Source: Rhodanobacter glycinis
GTDB lineage: Bacteria; Pseudomonadota; Gammaproteobacteria; Xanthomonadales; Rhodanobacteraceae
Length of the DNA: 64,000 bases
NCBI RefSeq assembly: GCF_900114325.1
Contig: NZ_FOSR01000008.1
Coordinates: 124,001-188,000, forward strand
Direction: 5' to 3'
Made by a program: the position numbers and the translations under genes. Below, one piece after another: positions 37,075-45,986 of the stretch. The first letter of the stretch is position 1, and each line of letters opens with the position of its first letter. Below the pieces are notes generated by a model that did no database searches, was not told the origin of the DNA, and saw nothing but the letters and a program-made list of their open reading frames with translations.

Positions 37075-38186
37075 TCGAACTGATGCGAGTACGCATGAAC
37101 CGCTTCCTGCGCCGGATCCTGACCCGGCCGCGAATCGATCTGCCGTTGGCTGCAGGTCTGTTCCTGCTCGGTGCGGTGGGTCTGGCCACGCTGTACAGCG
37201 CCGACGGCGGCAACATGTCGATGGTCGGCGGCCAGGCCGCTCGTTTCGTGCTGGGCGGCGTGCTGTTGTTGCTGGTCTCACGCATTCCGCCGGCAACGTT
37301 GCGCACCTGGACGCCTTGGCTTTACATCGGCAGTACGGCCTTGCTGGTGGTGGTGGCGGTCCTGGGTGAAGGCCGCGGCGCGGATCGCTGGCTCGATCTT
37401 GGCGTGATGCGCTTCCAGCCGTCCGAACTGCTCAAGCTGACCATGCCGATGATGGTGGCGTGGTATCTGCACGCGCGGCCACTGCCCCCGAGCTGGAAGG
37501 ACATGGCCGTGGTCGGCTTGCTGATCGTGGTGCCTGCCGCATTGATCGCCAAGCAGCCAGACCTCGGCACCGCGCTGCTGGTGACCGCCGCCGGCGCGTT
37601 CGCGCTGTTCCTCGCCGGCATGGGCTGGTGGCGCATCGTGGCCTTGCTGGCGGCGGTGGTCGGCATGATTCCGGTGGCTTGGCATTTCCTGCATCAGTAC
37701 CAGCGCGATCGCGTGCTGACCATGCTGAACCCCGAATCCGATCCGCTCGGCAACGGCTGGCACATCATCCAGTCGCAGATCGCGGTGGGTTCCGGCGGCA
37801 TCTTCGGCAAGGGCTTCGGACACAGCTCGCAGTCGCGGCTGGATTTCCTGCCCGAGCACACTACCGATTTCATCTTCGCGGTGTTCTCCGAGGAATTCGG
37901 CCTGATCGGCGTGTGCCTGCTGCTGGCGCTGTACGCCTTCATCATCGGCCGCTGCCTGTGGATCGCGATGCAGGCGCGCGACACCTATTCGCGGCTGCTC
38001 GCCGGGGCAATCGGCATGAGCTTCTTCGTCTACGTGTTCGTCAACGGCGGCATGGTTGCCGGCATGCTGCCGGTGGTCGGCGTGCCGATGCCGATGATCA
38101 GCTATGGCGGCACCTCGGCGGTGTCGCTGCTGGTGGGTTTCGGCGTGCTGATGTCGATCCACGCGCATCGCAAGATGCACGACTGA
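37071..38186 (+). CDS. mrdB: RodA peptidoglycan glycosyltransferase (SEDS family)
   Basis: This 371-residue protein has about ten membrane helices. It carries SEDS hallmarks: GRGADRWLDLG, FQPSELLKL, KQPDLGTALL and the periplasmic motif LPEHTTDFIFAVFSEEFG. It polymerises lipid II during elongation, in complex with PBP2 encoded just upstream. The ATG overlaps the mrdA stop. A later Met at residue 7 is possible. Confidence 0.97.
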   Translation: MIELMRVRMNRFLRRILTRPRIDLPLAAGLFLLGAVGLATLYSADGGNMSMVGGQAARFVLGGVLLLLVSRIPPATLRTWTPWLYIGSTALLVVVAVLGEGRGADRWLDLGVMRFQPSELLKLTMPMMVAWYLHARPLPPSWKDMAVVGLLIVVPAALIAKQPDLGTALLVTAAGAFALFLAGMGWWRIVALLAAVVGMIPVAWHFLHQYQRDRVLTMLNPESDPLGNGWHIIQSQIAVGSGGIFGKGFGHSSQSRLDFLPEHTTDFIFAVFSEEFGLIGVCLLLALYAFIIGRCLWIAMQARDTYSRLLAGAIGMSFFVYVFVNGGMVAGMLPVVGVPMPMISYGGTSAVSLLVGFGVLMSIHAHRKMHD

Positions 38187-38280
38187 ACGCCTGCCATGCG
38201 AATGCCTGCAAGCCGCCGCGGATTGCGCCGGGGTGCATGTTAGGCTTGCCGTGATGCCATTCACGAAAGCAAGGCCGTCC

Positions 38281-39306
38281 ATGCCATCGAGCTTCATGCC
38301 GCGTCGCCGGCTGACTTCCCTGTTCGTCCTGACCCTGGTCGCGATCGGCGCACTGCCGACGATGGCCCTCGCCGGCACGCATCCCGGCCAGGCCGAACTG
38401 GTGCGCGAAGTGGCACGCGATACCGGACAGAGCCCCGCTGCGCTGAATGCCTTGCTGGACAAGGCGCACAAGCAGCAGAGCATCCTCGATGCGATCAGCC
38501 GCCCGGCCGAGAGCAAGCCGTGGAGCGCGTACCGGCCGATCTTCCTCACCGGCAAGCGCATCGATGCCGGCGTGGCGTTCTACCGCGAACACCGGGCCAT
38601 GCTGGAACGCGTGGCGAAGCAGTACGGCGTGTCGCCCGAAATCATCGTGGCGATCCTTGGCGTGGAGACGTCCTACGGTGGCAACACCGGGCATTACAAG
38701 GTGCTCGACGCGCTGGTCACGCTGGGCCTGTACTACCCGCCGCGCGCGAAATTCTTCCGTTCCGAGCTGAAGACCTTGCTGGAATTGCCGTCGAACAAGC
38801 TGGCAGGTCCGATCGACACGCTTACCGGCTCCTATGCCGGGGCACAGGGCTGGGGCCAGTTCATGCCCGACAGCATCCGCGACTACGCGGTGGATGCCGA
38901 TGGGGACGGTCGCATCGACCTGCACGATTCGTTGCCGGACATCCTCGCCAGCGTGGCCAACTATTTCGCCAAACATGGCTGGGTGCGCGGCGGCCCGGTG
39001 GCCGCGCAGGCGCAGCCGGACGCGGCGGCGAAGAAGCTCGACTGGCAGGCCGCGCCGCAGTGGTCGCTGGAGCAACTGGAAGCCTGGGGCTATGCGCCGC
39101 TGCAACGGCTCAATCCGGGCCAGTCGACCAGCCTGCTGACCCTGGATGGCGCGCGCGGCCCCGAATACTGGTTCACTTTCCAGAATTTCCAGGTAATCAC
39201 CCGCTACAACCGCAGCCCGCTGTACGCGATGGCGGTGTACCAGTTGTCGCAGGCGATTGCCGCGGGCGTGCACGCTGACGACATGGCCGGGACCGCCACG
39301 CGATGA
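38281..39306 (+). CDS. mltB: Lytic murein transglycosylase B-like (GH103)
   Basis: The product has 341 residues. After a signal peptide (LTSLFVLTLVAIGALPTMALA) comes the GH103 domain with catalytic Glu in ILGVETSYGGNTG, the AQGWGQFMPDSI motif and DLHDSLPDILASVANYF. It cleaves peptidoglycan with 1,6-anhydro product formation. No lipobox Cys follows the signal, so it may be soluble, unlike the outer-membrane lipoprotein MltB of E. coli. ATG 38281 was preferred to 38233. It overlaps rlpA by four bases. Confidence 0.93.
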   Translation: MPSSFMPRRRLTSLFVLTLVAIGALPTMALAGTHPGQAELVREVARDTGQSPAALNALLDKAHKQQSILDAISRPAESKPWSAYRPIFLTGKRIDAGVAFYREHRAMLERVAKQYGVSPEIIVAILGVETSYGGNTGHYKVLDALVTLGLYYPPRAKFFRSELKTLLELPSNKLAGPIDTLTGSYAGAQGWGQFMPDSIRDYAVDADGDGRIDLHDSLPDILASVANYFAKHGWVRGGPVAAQAQPDAAAKKLDWQAAPQWSLEQLEAWGYAPLQRLNPGQSTSLLTLDGARGPEYWFTFQNFQVITRYNRSPLYAMAVYQLSQAIAAGVHADDMAGTATR

Positions 39307-40220
39307 GGGCGGCGTGGCGCTGGCCGGGACTGCTGGCGATCATGCTGGTGCTGGCCGCCTGCGGTGGCCGGCATGCGACCCGGCCGTCTGCCGGCGGGGC
39401 GGCTGGCAAGGCACACCACGGCTGGTTCCATCACGACGGCGTGAGCGACGACACCAGCCTGCCGCAAAGCCGTCGTTACCGCGACAACGACGACAGCACG
39501 CCGGCCGGTGCGCCACCGGCCTTCATCGCCACACTGCCCGAGCCGGTGCCGAAGGTGGAGCCGCGTGCGCTGTACGGCAACAAGTCGCCGTACTCGGTGC
39601 GCGGGCAGAGTTATCGCGTGCTGCCCAGCGCGCGTGGCTACGACGAGCGCGGCATCGCCTCGTACTACGGCAACAAGTTCAACGGCTACAAGACATCGAG
39701 CCTGGAGAACTACGACATGTACAAGTTCTCCGCCGCCAGCAAGGTGTTGCCGCTGCCCAGTTACGCGCGGGTGACCAACCTGGCCAACGGCAAGAGCGTG
39801 ATCGTGCGGGTCAACGACCGCGGTCCGTTCCACGAGAACCGCATCATCGACCTGTCCTACGCCGCGGCGGTACGCATCGGCATCTGGCCCAAGGGCACCG
39901 GACTGGTGGAAGTGCAGGGCATCGATCCTTCGACGCCGGCTCGGGAACTGCCGCCGCCGCCCGTGGTCACAGGCGGGTCCGCGCACCCCGGCATCTACCT
40001 GCAGGTGGGCGCGTTCGCCGATCCGGCCAACGCCGACCGTGTGGCTCAGCGCTTGCGCCAGGCCAGGCTGGCGCCGGTGCAGGTGGTCGATGCGATAGTC
40101 GGTGGCCGGCACGTGCGCCGCGTGCGGCTGGGACCACTGGCCGACGCGGATGCCGCCGACCGGGTCAGCGACCAGATCGTGCGCATGGGGCTGCCGCACC
40201 CCGAGGTCGCGGTAGACTGA
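39303..40220 (+). CDS. rlpA: RlpA-like septal-ring lipoprotein with SPOR domain
   Basis: The product has 305 residues. The lipobox LAAC near residue 20 makes it an outer-membrane lipoprotein. A double-psi beta-barrel (about 115-195, GIASYYGNKFNGYKTSS and VRVNDRGPFHENRIIDLS) is followed by a C-terminal SPOR domain (about 225-305) that binds denuded glycan. Known RlpA enzymes are lytic transglycosylases. In this protein the usual 'FHG' reads FNG and the usual 'TAAH' reads SAAS. Glu in SLENYDM and Asp in NDRGPF are kept. Activity may therefore be altered. It lies between mltB and a carboxypeptidase gene. Confidence 0.9.
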   Translation: MRAAWRWPGLLAIMLVLAACGGRHATRPSAGGAAGKAHHGWFHHDGVSDDTSLPQSRRYRDNDDSTPAGAPPAFIATLPEPVPKVEPRALYGNKSPYSVRGQSYRVLPSARGYDERGIASYYGNKFNGYKTSSLENYDMYKFSAASKVLPLPSYARVTNLANGKSVIVRVNDRGPFHENRIIDLSYAAAVRIGIWPKGTGLVEVQGIDPSTPARELPPPPVVTGGSAHPGIYLQVGAFADPANADRVAQRLRQARLAPVQVVDAIVGGRHVRRVRLGPLADADAADRVSDQIVRMGLPHPEVAVD

Positions 40221-40284
40221 CGTTTTCCACAGATCGTGACGGCGCCCAGGCGTCGATGATTCATAGACCGGATAGATAATCGTG

Positions 40285-41544
40285 ATGAGCCTGTTTCGCC
40301 GTTCCCTCACCGCTTTTGCCGCCCTTGCATTGACGGTGGGTGCCGCCTCTGCCCAGCAGATGCCACCCCGCCCCGCGGCAATTCCCAAGCCGACCGTGCC
40401 GCAGGTGCCGGTGCCGCCGCCGCCGGATGTGGATGCGCAGAGCTACGTGTTGATGGATTACGCCACCGGCCAGATCCTGGCTTCGCGCAATCCGGACGAG
40501 CGCCGCGAGCCGGCCTCGCTGACCAAGGTGATGACCGAATACGTGGTGTCCGCCGAAATCGCGGCCGGCCGCATCCATCTCACCGACCCGGTCACCATCA
40601 GCGAACACGCATGGAAGGCCGGCGGCGCCGGCACCGACGGTTCCACCAGCTTCCTCAAGCTGGGCAGCACGGTGAAGCTGGAGGATCTGCTGCGCGGCAT
40701 GATCATCCAGTCCGGCAACGATTCGGCCATCGCACTGGCCGAGCACACCGCCGGCTCCGAAGATGCCTTCGTGGGCCTGATGAACGCCTACGCCAAGCAG
40801 TTGGGCATGACCGGCACGCATTTCTCCGACGCCTCCGGCTATCCGGTGGCCGACCATTACTCCACCGCCCGCGACATCGCGATCCTGTCGCGCGCACTGA
40901 TCCACAACTTCCCCGACGACTACGCGATCTCCAAGATCAAGGAGTTCGAGTGGAACGGCATCAAGCAGCAGAACCGCAACGAATTGCTGTGGCGTGACCC
41001 GGCCGTGGACGGCATCAAGACCGGCCATACCGCCGCCGCCGGCTTCTGCCTGGATGCGTCGGCCAAGCATGGCGACGAGCGCATGATCGCGGTGGTGATG
41101 GGTGCCAGCACCAATCGCGCCCGTGCCGACTCGGCGATGGCCCTGCTCAACTACGGCTTCCGCTTCTACGAGACCCACAAGCTGTACGAGAGTGGCAAGC
41201 CGCTGGCTACGCCGAAATTGTGGAAGGGCGAGGCCGACCAGTTGCCGCTGGGCGTGGCGCATGACGTGCTGGTGACCGTGAAGACGGGCGAGTACGACAA
41301 GCTCAAGGCCAGCATGGACATCCCCTCCACCCTGATCGCGCCGTTCAAGAAGGGCCAGCAGGTGGGCACGCTGAACGTCACGCTGGACGGCAAGCCGCTG
41401 CAGAGCGTGCCGTTGATCGCGCTGGACGATGCGCCGCAGGGCGGTTTCTTCAAGCGCCTGTGGGATTCGATCCTGCTGTGGTTCCACCACGACGACAAGA
41501 AGCCCGACGCCGCCCCGGCGGCCAAGGCTGCGGACGCCAAGTGA
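40285..41544 (+). CDS. dacC: D-alanyl-D-alanine carboxypeptidase (PBP5/6 type)
   Basis: The product has 419 residues. Signal peptide to about residue 24, then the penicillin-binding fold with Ser78-x-x-Lys81 in PASLTKVM, SGN in QSGNDSAIALAE and KTG in DGIKTGHTAAAGFC. The PBP5 C-terminal domain follows (about 295-380), and the end carries an amphipathic helix (GGFFKRLWDSILLWFHHDD) that anchors it to the inner membrane. It trims the terminal D-Ala of stem peptides. dacA and dacC cannot be distinguished. A GTG one codon earlier is an alternative start. The stop overlaps the next ATG. Confidence 0.94.
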   Translation: MSLFRRSLTAFAALALTVGAASAQQMPPRPAAIPKPTVPQVPVPPPPDVDAQSYVLMDYATGQILASRNPDERREPASLTKVMTEYVVSAEIAAGRIHLTDPVTISEHAWKAGGAGTDGSTSFLKLGSTVKLEDLLRGMIIQSGNDSAIALAEHTAGSEDAFVGLMNAYAKQLGMTGTHFSDASGYPVADHYSTARDIAILSRALIHNFPDDYAISKIKEFEWNGIKQQNRNELLWRDPAVDGIKTGHTAAAGFCLDASAKHGDERMIAVVMGASTNRARADSAMALLNYGFRFYETHKLYESGKPLATPKLWKGEADQLPLGVAHDVLVTVKTGEYDKLKASMDIPSTLIAPFKKGQQVGTLNVTLDGKPLQSVPLIALDDAPQGGFFKRLWDSILLWFHHDDKKPDAAPAAKAADAK

Positions 41545-41834
41545 TGCAGGAGATCGACTTCAGCCAGGCCAGGCGGGAGGGCAAGGGCTTTGTCTTTCCC
41601 GGTGAATTCGAGGTCACTGCGATGGGTGATGCCCAGGCCGACCTGAAGGCCCGGGTACCGCAGATCCTGGCGGATCTGGGCCTGCAGGTGCTGCACGAAA
41701 CGGTGCGGCACAAGCATTCGCGCGAAGGCAAGTTTCTTTCCGTGACGGTGAGCTTCCGCTGCGATACCCGGGAGCAATACGACGCCGCGCATGCGGCGTT
41801 GCGTGCTGATCCGGATATCCGCTTCACGCTGTAA
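41544..41834 (+). CDS. ybeD: DUF493 (YbeD-like) protein
   Basis: The product has 96 residues and a ferredoxin-like fold with [17 protein letters not shown] and [12 protein letters not shown], the YbeD/DUF493 family. It sits between dacA and lipB in many gammaproteobacteria, as here. A role in regulating lipoate or in binding is proposed but unproven. The ATG overlaps the TGA of the carboxypeptidase gene by one base. Confidence 0.9.
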   Translation: MQEIDFSQARREGKGFVFPGEFEVTAMGDAQADLKARVPQILADLGLQVLHETVRHKHSREGKFLSVTVSFRCDTREQYDAAHAALRADPDIRFTL

Positions 41835-41968
41835 ATCCATGGCAGGTGGTGGCCGGAGGCGTATCCTTGGCCACCGGCGAGTGTCCCGGTAGCCGCTTTC
41901 GCTGCCATGGCCTTGCATCGGCGTCATCCGGCTCCAGATTTCCCCCTTTCCCCGAGGTTGTTCCAGTC

Positions 41969-42637
41969 ATGTCCCTGCCACTCAAGATTCGCCGCCTGGG
42001 TCGTCAGCCTTACGACGTGACCTGGAAGGCGATGAGTGCGTTCACCGACAACCGCTCCGCCGACACGGCCGATGAATTCTGGCTGTTGGAGCACGATCCG
42101 GTGTTTACCCTGGGCCAGGCCGGCAAGATGGAGCACGTGCTGGCGCCCGGCGACATTCCGGTAATCCCGGTGGATCGCGGGGGGCAGGTGACCTACCACG
42201 GCCCGGGCCAGATCGTCGGCTACCCGATGATCGACCTGCGCCGCGCCGAGGTGGGCGTACGCGAGATGGTCAACAAGATCGAGCAGTCGCTGATCGATAC
42301 GCTGGCGCACTGGGACATCCACGCTGAACGTCGCGAAGGCGCGCCTGGCGTATACGTGGGCGGCGCCAAGGTGGCCGCCCTTGGCCTGCGCGTGCGGCGT
42401 GGTTGCAGTTTCCACGGATTGGCCTTCAACGTGAACATGAACATGGAACCCTTCCACCGCATCAATCCTTGCGGCTACAAGGGTTTGGAGGTCACTCAGG
42501 TGCTAGACTTGGGTGGTCCGTCGCGGTTGGCGGACGTGGAAGACGCGCTGGTGGAAGAGTTCTGCCGCCAGTTCGGTTTCACGGCCGAACCGGCTGCCCC
42601 CATCATCCCCGAACTCCCCGCTCGTGTAGCGGTTTGA
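41969..42637 (+). CDS. lipB: Lipoyl(octanoyl) transferase
   Basis: The product has 222 residues. It moves octanoyl from acyl carrier protein to lipoyl domains of 2-oxoacid dehydrogenases and Gcv[20 protein letters not shown], the catalytic Lys in [20 protein letters not shown] and the catalytic Cys in INPCGYKG are present. I start at ATG 41969; upstream frame to 41846 lacks family similarity. It lies 10 bases before lipA. Confidence 0.96.
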   Translation: MSLPLKIRRLGRQPYDVTWKAMSAFTDNRSADTADEFWLLEHDPVFTLGQAGKMEHVLAPGDIPVIPVDRGGQVTYHGPGQIVGYPMIDLRRAEVGVREMVNKIEQSLIDTLAHWDIHAERREGAPGVYVGGAKVAALGLRVRRGCSFHGLAFNVNMNMEPFHRINPCGYKGLEVTQVLDLGGPSRLADVEDALVEEFCRQFGFTAEPAAPIIPELPARVAV

Positions 42638-42647
42638 GCAGGCCTGC

Positions 42648-43658
42648 ATGAGTGACGTTTCCCCTTCCGTTTCCAAGACCATTCCGATCAGCGTCGTCGC
42701 CGGAGCCCCGGCCGTCGACAAGCAGCTGGGCAACGACAAGATCGGGCTGAACCGCGCCGGCTTCGACACCGCCGTGCCGACGTTGCGCAAACCCAGCTGG
42801 ATCCGCGTGCGGTTGCCGCAGGGCAATGCCGTGCAACAGCTCAAGGCACGCCTGCGCGACAACTCGCTGGTGACGGTGTGCGAAGAGGCCAGTTGCCCGA
42901 ACATCCACGAGTGCTTCAGCAAGGGCACCGCCACCTTCATGATCCTCGGCGAGGTATGTACGCGGCGCTGCTCGTTCTGCGATGTGGCGCATGGCCGTCC
43001 GCAGCCGCCCGATCCGCTGGAGCCGGCACGCCTGGCCGAAACCATCGCCGACATGCGGCTGAAGTACGTGGTGATCACCTCGGTCGATCGCGACGACCTG
43101 CGTGATGGCGGCGCCGAGCATTTCGCCAGCTGCATCCGCGCGGTGCGCCACGCCAGCCCGAACATCAAGATCGAGATCCTCACCCCCGATTTCCGCGGCA
43201 AGGGCCGCATGGAGCGGGCGCTGGAAGTGCTGAAGGACTTCCCGCCGGACGTGTTCAACCACAACCTGGAAACCGTGCCGCACCTCTACCGCGAAGTGCG
43301 TCCGGGCGCCGATTACCAGTGGTCGCTGGACCTGCTGAAGCGTTTCAAGGCGCAGCACCCGGAGGTGCCGACCAAGTCCGGCATCATGCTGGGCCTGGGC
43401 GAGACCCATGAGCAGGTGCTCGAGACGTTGCGCGATTTACGCGCCCATGACGTCGAGATGATCACCATTGGCCAGTACCTGCAGCCCACGCCGCACCATC
43501 ATCCGGTGGTGCGGTACTGGACTCCCGAAGAATTCGACGTGCTGCGCAGGGAAGGCGAGGCGATGGGTTTCCATCACGTCGCTTCCGGCCCGCTGGTGCG
43601 ATCGTCCTACCACGCCGACCTGCAGGCCCATGCAGCCGGTGTCACCGAGCAAGTCTGA
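42648..43658 (+). CDS. lipA: Lipoyl synthase (radical SAM)
   Basis: The product has 336 residues. It inserts sulfur at C6 and C8 of protein-bound octanoyl. The auxiliary 4Fe-4S cluster Cys motif [12 protein letters not shown] and the radical-SAM motif CTRRCSFC are both complete, and the C-terminal cluster-ligand region RSSYHAD is present. It follows lipB in the same operon. Confidence 0.98.
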   Translation: MSDVSPSVSKTIPISVVAGAPAVDKQLGNDKIGLNRAGFDTAVPTLRKPSWIRVRLPQGNAVQQLKARLRDNSLVTVCEEASCPNIHECFSKGTATFMILGEVCTRRCSFCDVAHGRPQPPDPLEPARLAETIADMRLKYVVITSVDRDDLRDGGAEHFASCIRAVRHASPNIKIEILTPDFRGKGRMERALEVLKDFPPDVFNHNLETVPHLYREVRPGADYQWSLDLLKRFKAQHPEVPTKSGIMLGLGETHEQVLETLRDLRAHDVEMITIGQYLQPTPHHHPVVRYWTPEEFDVLRREGEAMGFHHVASGPLVRSSYHADLQAHAAGVTEQV

Positions 43659-43669
43659 CCGAGACCTCC

Positions 43670-45931
43670 ATGACCTTTCGTCCCGCGCTCGCCCTGCTGT
43701 TCGCCTTCATCGTTGTCGCTCCCGTCTGCGCCGCCCAATCGGCCGCCGACCTGGGTGCCGGCGCCAAGCCGCGCAAAGAGTCCACCCTGCCGCTCAAGCC
43801 GACGGCTGACGAAGCCCAGGCCGCGCAGCTTTCCGCGCGCTTCCTGACCCGCTTCCACTATGACGCGTTGCCGCTCGACGACGCGATGTCGGCGAAGATC
43901 TACAAGGCCTACTTCAAGCTGCTGGACAGCGAGAAGGTGTTCTTCACCCAGCAGGACATGGCGAAGTTCGCCAAGTACAAGGACCAGCTCGACGATGCGA
44001 TCTGGAACGAGGACCTGTCCGCGCCGTTCGACATCTTCAACCAGTACGTGATGAGCGCGGTCGCCCGCATGGAGTACGCGCGCAGCCTGCTGAAGAAGGG
44101 TTTCGACTTCAACACCAACGAGACCTACGACTTCGACCGCAAGCATGCCGACTGGCCGAAGGACGAGGCGGCGCTGAACGACTTGTGGCGCAAGCGCACC
44201 ATGAACGACTGGTTGCGCCTGAAGCTGGCCGGCAAGAGCGACGACGAGATCCGCAAGATGCTGGACAAGCGCTACAGCGGCTACATCGACCGCGTGAAGC
44301 AGCTTGATGGCGAGGACGCGTTCCAGACCTTCATGACCGCCTATGCCGAGTCCACCGACCCGCATACCGACTACCTCGGCCCACGCGAGGCGCAGAACTT
44401 CGACATCGCGATGAAGCTCTCGCTGGAAGGCATCGGCGCGGTGTTGCAGGCGCGCGACGACTACACCCAGATCCGCGAACTGGTGCCGGCCGGCCCGGCC
44501 GCCAAGTCCGGCAAGATCCACGTGGGCGATCGCATCGTCGGCGTGGGCCAGGGCGAGAAAGGCCCCATCGTCGACGTGATCGGCTGGCGCCTGGACGACG
44601 TGGTGAACCTGATCCGCGGCAAGAAGGACACCGTGGTGCGGCTGGAGATCCTGCCGGCCAGCACCGGCCTGGACGGCAAGCACCAGCTGGTCACGCTGGT
44701 GCGCAAGAAAGTCACCATTGCCGAGCAGGCGGCCAAGAAGAAAGTCGTCACGATCACCGACGGCGGCGTTACGCGCAAGATCGGCGTGATCGAGCTGCCC
44801 ACCTTCTACTCCGACTTCGGTGCGCGTCGCGAAGGCGACAAGAACTTCAAGAGCGCCACCCGCGACGTGGCCAAGCTGCTCGGCGAGCTGAAGGCCGAGG
44901 GCGTGCAGGGTGTCATCGTCGATCTGCGCAACAACGGCGGCGGCTCGCTGTACGAGGCGAACGAGCTCACCGGCCTGTTCATCGACAAGGGTCCGGTGGT
45001 GCAGGTGCGCGATGCGCGTGGCCAGGTGGAGGTGCAGGGTTCTGACGAGCCGAAGATGACATGGAGCGGCCCGCTGGCGGTGTTGGTCAACCGTGGTACG
45101 GCGTCGGCTTCGGAAATCTTCTCCGCCGCGATCCAGGATTACGGCCGCGGTCTGATCATCGGTACGCCGACCTTCGGCAAGGGCACCGTGCAGAACCTGG
45201 TCGACCTGGATCGTTTCGGCAGCGCGGACGGCAAGAGCAAGCCGCAGTTCGGCGAGCTGAAGATGACCATCGCCGAGTTCTTCCGCATCAATGGCGGTTC
45301 CACCCAACTGAAGGGCGTGACGCCGGACATCGAGTACCCGCAGAACGGCGACGACAAGGACTTCGGCGAGTCGACCTACGACAACGCGCTGCCGTGGACG
45401 CACATCGCGCCGGCCGACTACAAGCCGGTGGCCAACATGAAGGCGTGGTTGCCGCAGCTCAGGCAGATGCATGACGAGCGCGTGGCCAAGTCTCCGGCCT
45501 GGAAACTGATGCTCGACGAACTGGCGCAGTACAAGAAGATGCGTGCCCGCACCACGGTGTCGCTGAACTTCGCCAACCGCGAGGCCGAGCGCAAGGAGCT
45601 CGACGCCGTGCAGACCGGCTTCCGCAACCGGCACAAGGCGATCGACGGCAGCGATGCCGCGCTGGTCGACGAACAGTCCAGCCTCGATGACGGCCTCACC
45701 CCGGGCGAGCGTAGCCTGAAGCAGGAGCTGAAGGAAGAGAAGGACGCCAAGAAAGCGCCGGATCCCGTGCTGGACGAGACCGCGCACGTCCTGTTCGACG
45801 CCGTCGGCCTGATCAAGGCCGAGCCGAAGCTCGCCGTCGAGGTGGAGCCCTATGGCGGCAAGCTGGATACCGCCGTGGTCAGCGCCCAGCCCGCGACGGC
45901 AACTCCCGAGGCGTTGCCAAAGCAGCATTGA
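43670..45931 (+). CDS. prc: Carboxy-terminal processing protease (tail-specific, S41)
   Basis: The product has 753 residues, longer than E. coli Prc (about 680). Signal peptide MTFRPALALLFAFIVVAPVCAA, helical N-domain, PDZ (about 235-330), then S41 core with catalytic Ser in NRGTASASEIFSAA and Lys in FGKGTVQN, and the C-terminal DUF3340 helical domain (ARTTVSLNFANREAERKEL). It degrades periplasmic proteins by their C-terminus and trims peptidoglycan hydrolases, which fits the upstream wall genes. It starts 11 bases after lipA. Confidence 0.96.
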   Translation: MTFRPALALLFAFIVVAPVCAAQSAADLGAGAKPRKESTLPLKPTADEAQAAQLSARFLTRFHYDALPLDDAMSAKIYKAYFKLLDSEKVFFTQQDMAKFAKYKDQLDDAIWNEDLSAPFDIFNQYVMSAVARMEYARSLLKKGFDFNTNETYDFDRKHADWPKDEAALNDLWRKRTMNDWLRLKLAGKSDDEIRKMLDKRYSGYIDRVKQLDGEDAFQTFMTAYAESTDPHTDYLGPREAQNFDIAMKLSLEGIGAVLQARDDYTQIRELVPAGPAAKSGKIHVGDRIVGVGQGEKGPIVDVIGWRLDDVVNLIRGKKDTVVRLEILPASTGLDGKHQLVTLVRKKVTIAEQAAKKKVVTITDGGVTRKIGVIELPTFYSDFGARREGDKNFKSATRDVAKLLGELKAEGVQGVIVDLRNNGGGSLYEANELTGLFIDKGPVVQVRDARGQVEVQGSDEPKMTWSGPLAVLVNRGTASASEIFSAAIQDYGRGLIIGTPTFGKGTVQNLVDLDRFGSADGKSKPQFGELKMTIAEFFRINGGSTQLKGVTPDIEYPQNGDDKDFGESTYDNALPWTHIAPADYKPVANMKAWLPQLRQMHDERVAKSPAWKLMLDELAQYKKMRARTTVSLNFANREAERKELDAVQTGFRNRHKAIDGSDAALVDEQSSLDDGLTPGERSLKQELKEEKDAKKAPDPVLDETAHVLFDAVGLIKAEPKLAVEVEPYGGKLDTAVVSAQPATATPEALPKQH

Positions 45932-45944
45932 GCTGTTCGTGCCC

Positions 45945-45973
45945 GGAAAGGTGGCGATCCACGCCGCCTTTCC
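45945..45973. terminator. Palindromic terminator between prc and the sulfotransferase gene
   Basis: GGAAAGGTGGCG and CGCCGCCTTTCC form a near-perfect stem 13 bases after the prc stop and 14 bases before the stop of the convergent gene. It has no long T run. Confidence 0.6.
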
Positions 45974-45986
45974 AGCACGCGGATTC

